This document shows positions 1 through 8,223 of a stretch of DNA of 64,000 bases, piece by piece. Made by a program: the position numbers and the translations under genes. The notes under the pieces are model-generated. The model was not told where the DNA came from, made no database searches, and saw nothing but the letters and a program-made list of their open reading frames with translations. The stretch's first letter is position 1; each line of letters begins with the position of its first letter. Source of the stretch: Holosporales bacterium (lineage in GTDB: Bacteria > Pseudomonadota > Alphaproteobacteria > RUG11792); contig JAIRWL010000017.1 in NCBI GenBank assembly GCA_031268935.1, forward strand, positions 1 through 64,000. Direction: 5' to 3'.

Positions 1-151
1 AACGGAAAATACACCTTTACCTAATATCATAACAGAATAATTAAAGAACCTATTATCTACCTTGGGGAGGAGATAAATGAAAGGGATTATCAATACAGGA
101 TTGTTGTGTTTAGTACTTATACAGTTAACAGATTGTTATGGTATGGAGGGG
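1..151 (+). repeat. Leader repeat, copy 1
   Basis: This segment is nearly identical to 1264-1414. It covers the upstream region, the ribosome-binding site (GGGGAGGAG) and the signal-peptide codons of the gene at 77. Only a few substitutions separate the copies, mostly in the codons for residues 9-13. The spacing is 1263 bp. The shared part stops shortly after the signal peptide, so promoter and export signal were duplicated as a cassette. Confidence 0.9.
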
Positions 152-721
152 ATAGATTATAATCATAATGGGATTGACATAGGGAATAGAGGGGGAGATA
201 ATCTAGGAGCACATCAGATAGATGTTGCAACAGTACCTACGGATCCGGGGGAGTCAATAGTTCCGACGGGGCCGAATGAGATAATAAGTCTAGAAGAAGC
301 AGAACGTGAGCAAGAGCGAGATGTTGCCCAGATAAACCTGGTGCTCGCCGATCTAGAGCTTCAGAGGGAAGTGAGGAGCCTCTGTAAAGACGCTCCATAT
401 TTTCAAAAATTAGCATATGAGTGCGGCCTGGACGATACCGGGGAAGATTTAGATAGAGCCTTTCGGATCTCCCCATCTCAAGAAACTGCAAAAGCGTTGA
501 AACAAGCGTTCTCATTATACCTAGAACTTGAAGCTCGGCTTGATGGAGTAGCATATCTAGAATACCGGCTGACCGCAATAGCGGAGAAACTCGCAAGAAA
601 AGCTTTCTTACCCGTTGAGTATGCACCGATCGAAGGAGTATGCGCCGGACTGATTGGATATGCAAAAGAATACAAAGAATACCTAGATGAACTTGGGAAG
701 GATACAAATGATTATCCGTAA
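77..721 (+). CDS. Exported protein of unknown family
   Basis: I do not recognise this 214-residue protein. The N-terminus is a signal peptide (two-residue charged start, hydrophobic core GLLCLVLIQL, cleavage region near residues 20-23), so export through Sec is expected. Residues about 24-70 are glycine-, asparagine- and proline-rich and look disordered. Residues about 75-205 are charged and mostly helical (EEAEREQERD onward). The ATG is set by GGGGAGGAG seven bases upstream. The next gene starts 22 bases after the stop, so the two are probably cotranscribed. A truncated copy of its leader lies at 1264-1420. Confidence 0.7.
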   Translation: MKGIINTGLLCLVLIQLTDCYGMEGIDYNHNGIDIGNRGGDNLGAHQIDVATVPTDPGESIVPTGPNEIISLEEAEREQERDVAQINLVLADLELQREVRSLCKDAPYFQKLAYECGLDDTGEDLDRAFRISPSQETAKALKQAFSLYLELEARLDGVAYLEYRLTAIAEKLARKAFLPVEYAPIEGVCAGLIGYAKEYKEYLDELGKDTNDYP

Positions 722-743
722 TACAGCAAAGGAGGTAAATAAA

Positions 744-1238
744 ATGAAAATATACAAAGCGAAAACAGAATCTCAGGCAGGATCGAATCCAGTCATAAAC
801 GCCCCACCTCAAGGTGGTGCCGTAATAGACATAGATATGGAAAACGATTACTCTATTCGAGTCATCAATCCCCATAATCCTGCGGTTTCATTCCAGGTGC
901 GTAACCCACATACTACAGAAAACAGTTTTGTTCCGATAACCGGAACCAGTTTAACTCACGCCCTACATGGAGCCAATTTATCTTCGGTAATTCGCTTGAT
1001 AGAAACGATCCCAATACGCCAAGGACTACACAGCGAGCAATTTAATAAAATCCAAGGAGTAATTGCAAACCTGAGGACAGGAAGACCGGCGATAGTATCT
1101 CCAACCGTATGGGAATTGGGTAGAAGGGTGCGCATATCTATAACAATAGATCCCTCATTACCCAATTCTTGTACTACGAATCTAGAATGCAAAATATTAA
1201 AGGGCTGTATAACTATAGAAGCAGTTTCCTGCTGTTAA
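744..1238 (+). CDS. Hypothetical protein with Cys-rich C-terminus
   Basis: A 164-residue protein of unknown family. The ATG at 744 is preceded by a near-perfect AAGGAGG, which favours it over the in-frame start at 687. No signal peptide is visible (start MKIYKAKTES). Residues 10-70 carry Asn/Pro-rich, beta-like stretches (VINPHNPAVSFQVRNPH). The C-terminus holds four cysteines among its last 25 residues and ends in Cys-Cys. It follows the exported protein at 77-721 by 22 bases, probably in the same transcript. A link in function is only suggested by position. Confidence 0.6.
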   Translation: MKIYKAKTESQAGSNPVINAPPQGGAVIDIDMENDYSIRVINPHNPAVSFQVRNPHTTENSFVPITGTSLTHALHGANLSSVIRLIETIPIRQGLHSEQFNKIQGVIANLRTGRPAIVSPTVWELGRRVRISITIDPSLPNSCTTNLECKILKGCITIEAVSCC

Positions 1239-1263
1239 AATCACCCCAGAAATGAGATTCCAT

Positions 1264-1414
1264 AACGAAAAATACACCTTTACCTAATATCATAACAGAA
1301 TAATTAAAGAACCTATTATCTACCTTGGGGAGGAGATAAATGAAAGGGATTATCAATACAGGACTCTTATGTCTAGTACTTATACAGTTAACAGATTGTT
1401 ATGGTATGGAGGGG
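1264..1414 (+). repeat. Leader repeat, copy 2
   Basis: Second copy of the 151-bp leader cassette at 1-151. It includes the ribosome-binding site and start codon at 1340. Similarity ends at 1414, where the sequence departs from the intact gene. Confidence 0.9.
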
Positions 1415-1420
1415 AGATAG
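1340..1420 (+). pseudogene. Truncated copy of the exported protein at 77
   Basis: The duplicated start codon and signal peptide are intact, but the frame closes with TAG at 1418, after 26 codons. The sequence that follows (about 1421-1490) could encode a short charged tail (DDQDLKKAIEERYAG) in another frame. This may be what is left of the body of a paralog after an internal deletion. It is best read as a decayed tandem duplicate. Confidence 0.65.
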
Positions 1421-1514
1421 GATCGTTGATGATCAGGATCTTAAGAAAGCCATCGAAGAACGTTATGCCGGTACCTTATATTTCCAAATAATCTTAAGAT
1501 AAGTAGAAAAAAGT

Positions 1515-1546
1515 ATAAAAAAAGAGGCAAGTAACTATCCCCTCTT
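1515..1546 (-). terminator. Rho-independent terminator after tilS
   Basis: On the minus strand AAGAGG (1546-1541) pairs with CCTCTT (1527-1522) across a 13-base loop and is followed by a run of T. It overlaps the last codons of tilS and would end the rpmH-rnpA-yidD-yidC-tilS transcript. Confidence 0.6.
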
Positions 1547-2506
1547 CCTTTTTTCCGGTTGGATTTTCAAATTTTTAGTTTTGTCACGTTTTATTACCAT
1601 TCCCCCCAAATTTGTTGCTTTAAAATCGTTTTGGCAGATTTGAAGCGCAGTTCTTCTGAGGAGACTGTATGATACCATCGGTCTATTTATGATAATTTCT
1701 AGAATTCTCATTCGTATTTCCAAATGTTGCTTACTGAGCTTTTGTAGATCTATGTATTTTCCATCAAAAATTTCTTCAATCAAATTATTGGCTAACTGAT
1801 CCAAACACTCTTCTACTTGACGTAATCTATCGATAGATCTATTGATAGTTATTACATCTAAGCCGTATTCACTTTCCATTCTCGGATAGGCTTTTCGCCA
1901 TCTCACTCTTTCAAATCGTTGCTGATCATTCATTGGATCTTGAATATATTCAGTAATTCCGTATCGTAATCTCAACGTTTCTCTTATTTCCAGTGGTGAA
2001 AAATTTAATAGAGGCCTTATGACGTTAATTTTTCCTCTCATGGAGATTGGTTTGATGCAAGAGAGGCCTCTTATAGCCGATCCTCTAGATAGCCTCATGA
2101 AAAAAGTTTCCCATTGGTCGAGGGAATGATGAGCCGTCATCAGGACGTTTGTGCTAGTCTCTTGGCAAAAATTGAATAATAGATCATATCTAGCCTTTCT
2201 TGCTTTCATTTCCAAATTGCCGGCGTTGTTTGCGCAACAATGCTGCCAAATCAAGATATGGCAATCGATATTCCCGCATTCACGCAGGGTCGAAATTGAT
2301 ACTTCAATCTCTGCGGCGGACTCGGGGCGCAATTTATGATCGACAAAACATGCGAAGAGGTGAATACCAAGAGATTTCGCGAATTCATTAGCTAGTAGTG
2401 TAAGACATAAACTATCGGCCCCACCAGATACAGCGACAACCCACTTTTTTTCTTCGGCGGCAACTTCTGGAATGTTCTCGGCAAACAAATCACTTGAAAT
2501 TACCAT
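1535..2506 (-). CDS. tilS: tRNA(Ile)-lysidine synthase TilS
   Basis: TilS changes C34 of the CAU-anticodon tRNA-Ile to lysidine with ATP and lysine, so that it reads AUA. The PP-loop signature SGGADS is at residues 27-32, followed by the family's helical and HTAHHSLDQWET-type region (AHHSLDQWETFFMRLSRG). At 323 residues it resembles the shorter TilS forms, with a reduced C-terminal domain. The start lies two bases after the yidC stop, so it is the last gene of the rpmH-rnpA-yidD-yidC cluster. In many alphaproteobacteria tilS sits beside ftsH instead; here ftsH is about 47 kb away. Confidence 0.93.
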   Translation of the reverse strand: MVISSDLFAENIPEVAAEEKKWVVAVSGGADSLCLTLLANEFAKSLGIHLFACFVDHKLRPESAAEIEVSISTLRECGNIDCHILIWQHCCANNAGNLEMKARKARYDLLFNFCQETSTNVLMTAHHSLDQWETFFMRLSRGSAIRGLSCIKPISMRGKINVIRPLLNFSPLEIRETLRLRYGITEYIQDPMNDQQRFERVRWRKAYPRMESEYGLDVITINRSIDRLRQVEECLDQLANNLIEEIFDGKYIDLQKLSKQHLEIRMRILEIIINRPMVSYSLLRRTALQICQNDFKATNLGGMVIKRDKTKNLKIQPEKRKRG

Positions 2507-2508
2507 CC

Positions 2509-4236
2509 TTATTTCTTTTTACTGCCATTGGAGTTGACGTAATATTGCTGGGCCATGCTAAAAAGATTACTAATCGTCCAATAAATGACGACACCGACTG
2601 GGAATGAGGCGCAAATGTATGTAAATAAGACAGGCATCAGTAACATCATATTTTCCTGAATTTTCATTTCGCTCGTTTTTTCTGTATTGCCCCCCTTCTT
2701 TCCGTTCATTCCAGTCGAGAATTTTTGCTGAAGAAACATCGTAGTCCCCATTATCAAGGGCCATATTCCGATCCTTAGGAAGCCAGGCAATGTCCAGTCG
2801 ATGAGTCCAAATAAGTTAAAAATATACACGGGATCTGGAGCCGATAGATCATGAATCCATCCAAAAAGCGGAGCATGTCTCATATCGATACTGATAAAAA
2901 ATACCTTATACAGACAGAAAAATATCGGAGCCTGCAAAAGCATCGGAAAACATCCCGACATCGGCGAAACTTTTTCTTTTTTGTAAAGTAGCATCATCTC
3001 CTGATTCATCCTAACTTTATCATTTGCGTATAATTTTTGGAGCGCCGCGATTTTAGGCTGTAATTCTCGAATCCTCGCGGCCGATGCGAAAGACTTTTGC
3101 ATAAGTGGGAATGTTAGGATTTTGAAGAGCAAGGTCAAAACCAGTATTACGAGCCACATACTAGGTAGTACCTGCCCCAGGCATTCTAACAGATACAGTA
3201 ACGGCTTTGTAAGCATAAAAAACCAACCGAAGTCGATCGACATTTCGAATTTATTTAATTCCAAGCGATCCGCATATTCATTCAAAATCTTGATATCTTT
3301 TGGCCCAGCAAAAATTGCATATGATATCTCAGTTATTGAATTTGGCTTGATTTTTATATCTTTTTTAGAATGGGTTGAACATTTATACGAGTCTTCAGCG
3401 AATTTCGAATAACTTACCGAAGTGTTCTTATCTTTGTTAATGATTGCGCAAAGCCAGTATATATCAGTATATCCTAACCAATTACAATCATTGGCAGCGA
3501 TCTTATTTTGAATGTTTGAATATTTTACCTCTTCTACTTTGTTTTCAAAACATCCAACAAGTCCATCGTGTACGACGGCGTAATTATTATGCTTTGGATT
3601 GACACGGATCAAATCTGATGTCGCGGACACTTTCAAATCTTTATCAGAGACATTGATTATTTTGTCCTTGACGTAGACTAAAAATCCATCATCGACGACG
3701 ATTGTTCTTTCTATAATCATTCCGTTTTGCGTCTGCGTTTTGATTGTGATACTTCCCTGCGTTGCAGAATGGACTTCCGTCCACACGGTTTCACTCGATA
3801 TCATTTCATTATGTGTTTTGTCCTTATACGATATCGTGTAATAGCTCTCTGATTTTGTCTTTCGTGGCACTAGCAACATAACGTTTGAACTATTTGCATC
3901 TGTCGTTTCTTTGTATTTCTTTAACGCGAATTCGTCGATAATTCCGCCGATTAAGTCAATCGATCCAGATACCTTCTCATTTTCAAAATGAATCCTTGAA
4001 TTCCTCGATAAGGACTCGGCAAGCGTTAATTCTTCGTCAACGGGAGATTCCAGAGACTCGCCATCGATCGATATTTCCGCCGCCTGATTGGTCGTTTCGG
4101 CTTGTTCTGAGCTGGATTGCCGTTGATGGACATTATCAAAAAAATAAGTATATGCGATCATAAAGAGGACGAAAATCGATAAAGCAATTAAGATATTTTT
4201 CCCACTTGATTGATCATTGTTATTACCAAACGGCAT
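2509..4236 (-). CDS. yidC: Membrane protein insertase YidC
   Basis: YidC inserts and folds inner-membrane proteins, alone or with SecYEG. The 575-residue protein has an N-terminal membrane anchor (about 14-31), a large periplasmic domain (about 60-340, typical of Gram-negative YidC) and a C-terminal hydrophobic core. The core begins near FGWFFMLTKPLLYLL and includes the conserved MQKSFASAARIRELQPK cytoplasmic loop and the SFPVGVVIYW segment. It lies between yidD (29 bases upstream) and tilS (2 bases downstream). Length and layout are normal for the family. Confidence 0.96.
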   Translation of the reverse strand: MPFGNNNDQSSGKNILIALSIFVLFMIAYTYFFDNVHQRQSSSEQAETTNQAAEISIDGESLESPVDEELTLAESLSRNSRIHFENEKVSGSIDLIGGIIDEFALKKYKETTDANSSNVMLLVPRKTKSESYYTISYKDKTHNEMISSETVWTEVHSATQGSITIKTQTQNGMIIERTIVVDDGFLVYVKDKIINVSDKDLKVSATSDLIRVNPKHNNYAVVHDGLVGCFENKVEEVKYSNIQNKIAANDCNWLGYTDIYWLCAIINKDKNTSVSYSKFAEDSYKCSTHSKKDIKIKPNSITEISYAIFAGPKDIKILNEYADRLELNKFEMSIDFGWFFMLTKPLLYLLECLGQVLPSMWLVILVLTLLFKILTFPLMQKSFASAARIRELQPKIAALQKLYANDKVRMNQEMMLLYKKEKVSPMSGCFPMLLQAPIFFCLYKVFFISIDMRHAPLFGWIHDLSAPDPVYIFNLFGLIDWTLPGFLRIGIWPLIMGTTMFLQQKFSTGMNGKKGGNTEKTSEMKIQENMMLLMPVLFTYICASFPVGVVIYWTISNLFSMAQQYYVNSNGSKKK

Positions 4237-4265
4237 CCTCTATAAACTCCATTTTTTAAAAAAAA

Positions 4266-4499
4266 TTACGGTACTGGATCGAACCCACAATTCTTGAGCT
4301 TACTGAATCCGGGTCTGCATCTTAACACACGTTTGACCGTTAGCCAAAAACCTTTAATTGCCCCATATTTCGATATTGCTTCGATGGCATAAGTTGAACA
4401 TGATGGAATAAATCTGCAACATGGACGTTTGATAGAGAACAACACTCGATAAATTTTAATGCAGATAACTAAAAACTTAGCGGCAAATCCTATTTGCAT
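4266..4499 (-). CDS. yidD: Membrane protein insertion efficiency factor YidD
   Basis: A 77-residue protein with the family core [18 protein letters not shown] and the conserved RCRPG motif. YidD is a small inner-membrane-associated protein that helps YidC-dependent insertion. Its start overlaps the end of rnpA by 23 bases, the usual rnpA-yidD-yidC arrangement. Confidence 0.95.
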   Translation of the reverse strand: MQIGFAAKFLVICIKIYRVLFSIKRPCCRFIPSCSTYAIEAISKYGAIKGFWLTVKRVLRCRPGFSKLKNCGFDPVP

Positions 4500-4833
4500 T
4501 ATCAGCCCTACTTTTCGATTTCCTTAAACAATACAAGAAATCAGATCTTAGGCAAGCAAAATTACATACCGCTGTCTCGGAAGTGGCTATAAAAACAAAA
4601 AAATACCCCGGAAGCAGCTCGCAATCTAACTCTCGAACGAGAGCTCTCAATCTCCTTTTGGCCTTATTTCTCACGACCGCTCCACCGACCTTAGCGCTCG
4701 CGGTATACCCCACCATCGAAACGGAAGACTCCGGTCCCTTTAGGCAGATCGAAACCAAGGCACTGGTCTTAGCTCTAGATCCGAACTTCCCAACCTCTAG
4801 AAACTGAGATCTCCGCTTCAAAACGGTTGGCAT
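4477..4833 (-). CDS. rnpA: Ribonuclease P protein component
   Basis: RnpA is the protein subunit of RNase P, which removes 5' leaders from pre-tRNAs. The 118-residue protein is basic and has the family layout: LKRRSQF near the start, a central beta region ([21 protein letters not shown]) containing the RNR-like signature [10 protein letters not shown], and a basic C-terminus. It lies just downstream of rpmH and overlaps yidD. The RNA subunit gene is not visible in this window. Confidence 0.94.
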   Translation of the reverse strand: MPTVLKRRSQFLEVGKFGSRAKTSALVSICLKGPESSVSMVGYTASAKVGGAVVRNKAKRRLRALVRELDCELLPGYFFVFIATSETAVCNFACLRSDFLYCLRKSKSRADNANRICR

Positions 4834-4856
4834 AATATCTCACAGTTTGGCAAACG

Positions 4857-4991
4857 TTACGCGCTGAGGCGCTTTCGTCCCTTCGATCTCCGAGAGGAAA
4901 TAACCCTCCGTCCACCGACGGTAGCCATTCTGCTCAAAAAACCATGCCTTCTCTTTCGCACTAAATTACTCGGTTGATAAGTACGTTTCAT
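4857..4991 (-). CDS. rpmH: 50S ribosomal protein L34
   Basis: This short gene was found by reading the minus strand upstream of rnpA. It encodes 44 residues beginning [18 protein letters not shown] and ending GRKRLSA, an unmistakable L34 (usual length 44-46). The stop is 23 bases before the rnpA start, the standard rpmH-rnpA order. L34 is part of the large ribosomal subunit. Confidence 0.97.
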   Translation of the reverse strand: MKRTYQPSNLVRKRRHGFLSRMATVGGRRVISSRRSKGRKRLSA

Positions 4992-5067
4992 ACCACTAAT
5001 CACAAAGAAATCAACACCGGGACAGAATGAAAGTATAACAAAAAAAACAAAAGAGGGGTATCAGAAA

Positions 5068-5142
5068 ATGAACCACGCCAGCAAGATAACTTATTCTCAG
5101 ATTCATGCGAGATCAAGGAAAGTCATTCCCTTCAACCGCTGA
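5068..5142 (+). CDS. Possible 24-residue small protein
   Basis: A 25-codon frame starts at ATG 5068 with a purine-rich AGAGGGG about 11 bases upstream, divergent from rpmH. The product is basic (HARSRKVIPFNR at the end). It has no known family signature and could be chance. Confidence 0.2.
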   Translation: MNHASKITYSQIHARSRKVIPFNR

Positions 5143-5176
5143 GAAATAATATTCAGCGCACAATTTGTTCTTCATG

Positions 5177-5845
5177 CTATTTGCAAATGATATGCTCGGA
5201 GCCCTTTATGATTCTAAATATATTCGGGAAATGGGTGAATATGATGAGTGAGAGGGTAGAACAGGTGTATAGTAATAATCCCTTATCTCCCTTGTCACAA
5301 AGGAATTCATAGATCGTAAGGGCAGTGAAAGAAATGATGAATCCCATAGATGATAAGGAAGATATTTTAGTTATTTTCGCTATAATTCCCCAAACACAGA
5401 TCGAAATGAGAGTCATAAGAGGCGAAAATACCAGGAAAATCCCGGCAGAGGTGGCGACCCCTTTCCCACCTTTAAAACGTAGCCAAATCGGATATATATG
5501 ACCTATTGTACAAGAAAAACATGTGATGAATTTGGTAGCGGCAGAGTCGCTGAACCAATTCATGCAGAGCGCTATTAATACCCCTTTAAGGGCATCCGAT
5601 AGAAGGGTAAGTAGTGCTATTTTCTTGTTGCCGGACCGGAGAACGTTTGTCGCACCCGTGCTACCCGATCCGAAATTCCTAAGATCCAAGCCGTTACTTA
5701 GTTTTGTCAAAAGAAACCCAGATGGGACCGAACCTATCAAGTACCCAATTAATGGTGGCCACAACAGATTCACTCTACGACCGCAAAGAAAGCGAGATTC
5801 GAAACACGTCCATGTTAGCATATGCATTTCAAAAAGAGCGCACAA
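5177..5845 (-). CDS. plsY: Glycerol-3-phosphate acyltransferase PlsY
   Basis: PlsY transfers acyl groups from acyl-phosphate to glycerol 3-phosphate, the first step of phospholipid synthesis, at the inner membrane. Visible family motifs are YLIGSVPSGFLLTKL, the glycine-rich GSGSTGATNVLR and the second loop RFKGGKGVATSAG, with several hydrophobic segments between. The first 25 residues (Cys-, Met- and Phe-rich) do not fit the family. The true start is probably one of the internal ATGs at 5827 or 5821, or just before VNLLWPPLIGYL. Confidence 0.93.
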   Translation of the reverse strand: MCALFEMHMLTWTCFESRFLCGRRVNLLWPPLIGYLIGSVPSGFLLTKLSNGLDLRNFGSGSTGATNVLRSGNKKIALLTLLSDALKGVLIALCMNWFSDSAATKFITCFSCTIGHIYPIWLRFKGGKGVATSAGIFLVFSPLMTLISICVWGIIAKITKISSLSSMGFIISFTALTIYEFLCDKGDKGLLLYTCSTLSLIIFTHFPNIFRIIKGSEHIICK

Positions 5846-5926
5846 ATGTGTGCTTTTTACAAGTTGCTTAGATTTGTTGTAGAATCTTTCTCGTAATTTT
5901 AGTTTTTGCTACATGTCATTCAATTC

Positions 5927-7069
5927 ATGGGATTTTGGTCAAGGACTTTTTTATTCGGAATGATCATTGCCGCTAGCATTCTGTTGCAGGTCGTTGCTCC
6001 ATCCATCGGGAGAGTCGAAATCAGCCTGTTGAGGTATGGTGCTCAGATTGAAAATTACGCCTTGATCACTACCTTGCTAATCGCCGTTTTTGCATGGTGC
6101 ACTTTGAAATCTATCTGTTTGTGGATATGGCGAAGTTTGAGATTGGGTTCCAAGAAAAAAATAGATGATAAAAAAGCCGCGGATGCGATCGCCACTCTGA
6201 TTTTATCAGATGATTATGAATTTTTGCCACTAGCTATGAAAACAACGATTCCAGCGCATTTGCAAGTTGTGAAGACGGCCGTACTTTTGTTTAGAGGATG
6301 TGACAAAATCGAAGCGACGACAGAAGAAACGGCTCCGCAAATCGTAAACATCAATATAATGAAGCGAAATATTCAAAAACTACTAAAATCAGGAGATATT
6401 GTAAAAAGTATCGCATTGGTGCGCAAGGCGACAGATAAATATACTCGATATGCGACCATTATTAAGGATGAAATACTGGAAATTGCCTTATTATCCAGAG
6501 AAAATGGTATTAAATTTAATTTTGATCCTAGCAAATTTAAGTATAATTTCTCGCGATCTTTTATGGAAGAATATTGCGTTTCTATCGCTCTGTTAGAATT
6601 TCGGTTGGAGCATAATAATGATGCAAAGCTGAAGATTTTGGAAAAAATATTTAGTAATTACCCAGCAAATTCCAAAGTTGCTATTACGTTGCTGGATTTT
6701 ATTACTGAGCAAGGACATAGTGATGCGACTGATAAGAAGATAATTAGTATTATCAAACAAGCATTTGCGTTAAATCCGAATAGAATATTGGCTTATTATC
6801 TTCTTAAAGTGAATCGAAAAGATTTATTCGAAGTGGCGCAGACGATCGTTTCGACAGTTATTGATACCAACATCGATAAGGTATGGTTTATGCTGATCGT
6901 ATCGACCAAATTAAATTTAGTTGCCAAGGTAAAGGAAATCATCAAACATCATCTTTTCGATCAAAATTGCGTAGATGATCTTTCAAAATTTTATATTCAG
7001 AATCATGAGATATTGTCGAAAGATGGCGAAATAGTCGAAATTATCGGAGAAATTTATGATAGAAATTAA
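5927..7069 (+). CDS. HemY-like membrane protein with TPR-type repeats
   Basis: The first 70 residues match the HemY N-terminal pattern: two hydrophobic helices (about 5-23 and 48-68) flanking GRVEISLLRYGAQIENY. The remainder is helical with TPR-like spacing (LLKSGDIVKSIALVRKA; LKILEKIFSNYPANSKVAITLL). Proteins of this group are inner-membrane proteins often encoded with haem-synthesis genes; their exact role is not settled. A TTG at 5906 could add seven residues, but ATG 5927 gives a more typical N-terminus. The end overlaps dut by 14 bases, so the two are cotranscribed. Confidence 0.6.
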   Translation: MGFWSRTFLFGMIIAASILLQVVAPSIGRVEISLLRYGAQIENYALITTLLIAVFAWCTLKSICLWIWRSLRLGSKKKIDDKKAADAIATLILSDDYEFLPLAMKTTIPAHLQVVKTAVLLFRGCDKIEATTEETAPQIVNINIMKRNIQKLLKSGDIVKSIALVRKATDKYTRYATIIKDEILEIALLSRENGIKFNFDPSKFKYNFSRSFMEEYCVSIALLEFRLEHNNDAKLKILEKIFSNYPANSKVAITLLDFITEQGHSDATDKKIISIIKQAFALNPNRILAYYLLKVNRKDLFEVAQTIVSTVIDTNIDKVWFMLIVSTKLNLVAKVKEIIKHHLFDQNCVDDLSKFYIQNHEILSKDGEIVEIIGEIYDRN

Positions 7070-7511
7070 ATTTATTAAAATTAAAACTTGGGCAAGCTTG
7101 CCATCGTACGCAACAGAATACAGTGCTGGATGTGACTTGACGGCATGCCTGGCGAATACAATGACGGTGGCCCCAACCGAGATAGTGGCCGTGGATACAG
7201 GAATTGGAGTCGAGATTCCTCGAGGGTTTTTCGGTATGGTGTGTTCCAGATCCGGGCTGTCGCTAAAATACGGTATTGTCGTTCTAAATTCGCCCGGCAT
7301 CATCGATTCTGATTATCGTGGCGAGATTAGATGTATTATGACTAATCATTCCTCAAATCCATTTGATATCGAAAATGGAATGAGGATTGCTCAGATGATT
7401 ATTATCCCATTTCAGCAAGTTAATTGGACTGAAACGTCTGTTCTTTCTGAATCCGAAAGAGGAGCATGCGGATTTGGCTCAACCGGCGGATTTGACGCAA
7501 CCAAGATTTAA
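7056..7511 (+). CDS. dut: Deoxyuridine 5'-triphosphate nucleotidohydrolase
   Basis: Dut hydrolyses dUTP to dUMP and PPi, keeping uracil out of DNA and feeding dTMP synthesis. The 151-residue protein shows the trimeric dUTPase motifs: AGCDLTA, RSGLSLKYGI, the substrate loop around NSPGIIDSDYRGEI, and the C-terminal flexible motif RGACGFGSTGG. In the last motif Cys replaces the more usual Gly before GFGSTG. It overlaps the HemY-like gene. Confidence 0.95.
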   Translation: MIEIKFIKIKTWASLPSYATEYSAGCDLTACLANTMTVAPTEIVAVDTGIGVEIPRGFFGMVCSRSGLSLKYGIVVLNSPGIIDSDYRGEIRCIMTNHSSNPFDIENGMRIAQMIIIPFQQVNWTETSVLSESERGACGFGSTGGFDATKI

Positions 7512-7667
7512 TTCTTTGATCCATATTTGTCATACAGATATATCGAGGAAAATGTGAATTCTGAAGACTCGGTAATCAGTATTTATTTTTGCCAGATACA
7601 TTCAAATTATGATGATCGGAAGTTATGTATAAGGCGCACTGATTTAAGATACTTTATCAAAACTATC

Positions 7668-8132
7668 CTATATTCTCCTCGTCAATATATCTTGCCAATA
7701 GCTCTCGATTTTCTTCATAAACTTTAATCCGCGCTCTAATTCCTGCTTCCCAGATATTGTTGCTTCAAAGCGACTCATATGCTGATTAACCGCATTTTCC
7801 AGTTTTTGACACAACTCTAATCCTTTATCGGTAAGACTGAGATAAGAAGCTCTTTTGTCATACTCAGAGGGATTTTGCTTCATATATCCATTCGATATCA
7901 TCTTTTTTACGTTATACGATGCGTTGGAACCAACGTAATATCCTCTAGATAATACTTCCCCCATAGTAATCACATTATCATTAACGTTCATCAATATGAA
8001 CGCCTGAATACTGCTAATGTCTACGATTCCCAAACAATCCAATTCTTGTTTAAGGATATCCAGAAATACTCTGAACGCTTTTTCGCCACAAGCCGAAAGT
8101 TCTAAACAGCAATTTCTCATAATATCACGCAA
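7668..8132 (-). CDS. MarR-family transcriptional regulator
   Basis: A 154-residue winged-helix protein. The recognition region ITMGEVLSRGYYVGSNASYN followed by VKKMISNGYM and a DKRASYLSLTDKG wing is typical of a conserved alphaproteobacterial MarR group that includes LdtR, a cell-wall and stress regulator. The target here is unknown; ddl, on the same strand 92 bases upstream, would be a natural cell-wall neighbour. The start may be TTG 8132 or ATG 8120. A direct repeat TGATATTATG occurs twice just upstream and could be an operator. Confidence 0.85.
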   Translation of the reverse strand: MRDIMRNCCLELSACGEKAFRVFLDILKQELDCLGIVDISSIQAFILMNVNDNVITMGEVLSRGYYVGSNASYNVKKMISNGYMKQNPSEYDKRASYLSLTDKGLELCQKLENAVNQHMSRFEATISGKQELERGLKFMKKIESYWQDILTRRI

Positions 8133-8223
8133 TACATAATATCATTCATTAATGTCAATAATAAATCAATTCAGTTAAACATCAGTTAACGGATTCGCAA
8201 AATATAGAAGTATTAAATTAAAG

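Noticed and set aside
237-875. Long minus-strand frame (212 codons) opposite the first gene
   Set aside because: It has no ribosome-binding site or export signal, is rich in Leu, Arg and His as expected for an antisense shadow, and overlaps two better-supported genes.
7527-7727. Plus-strand frame between dut and the MarR gene
   Set aside because: It runs into the MarR gene on the other strand, has no clear ribosome-binding site and no recognisable sequence.
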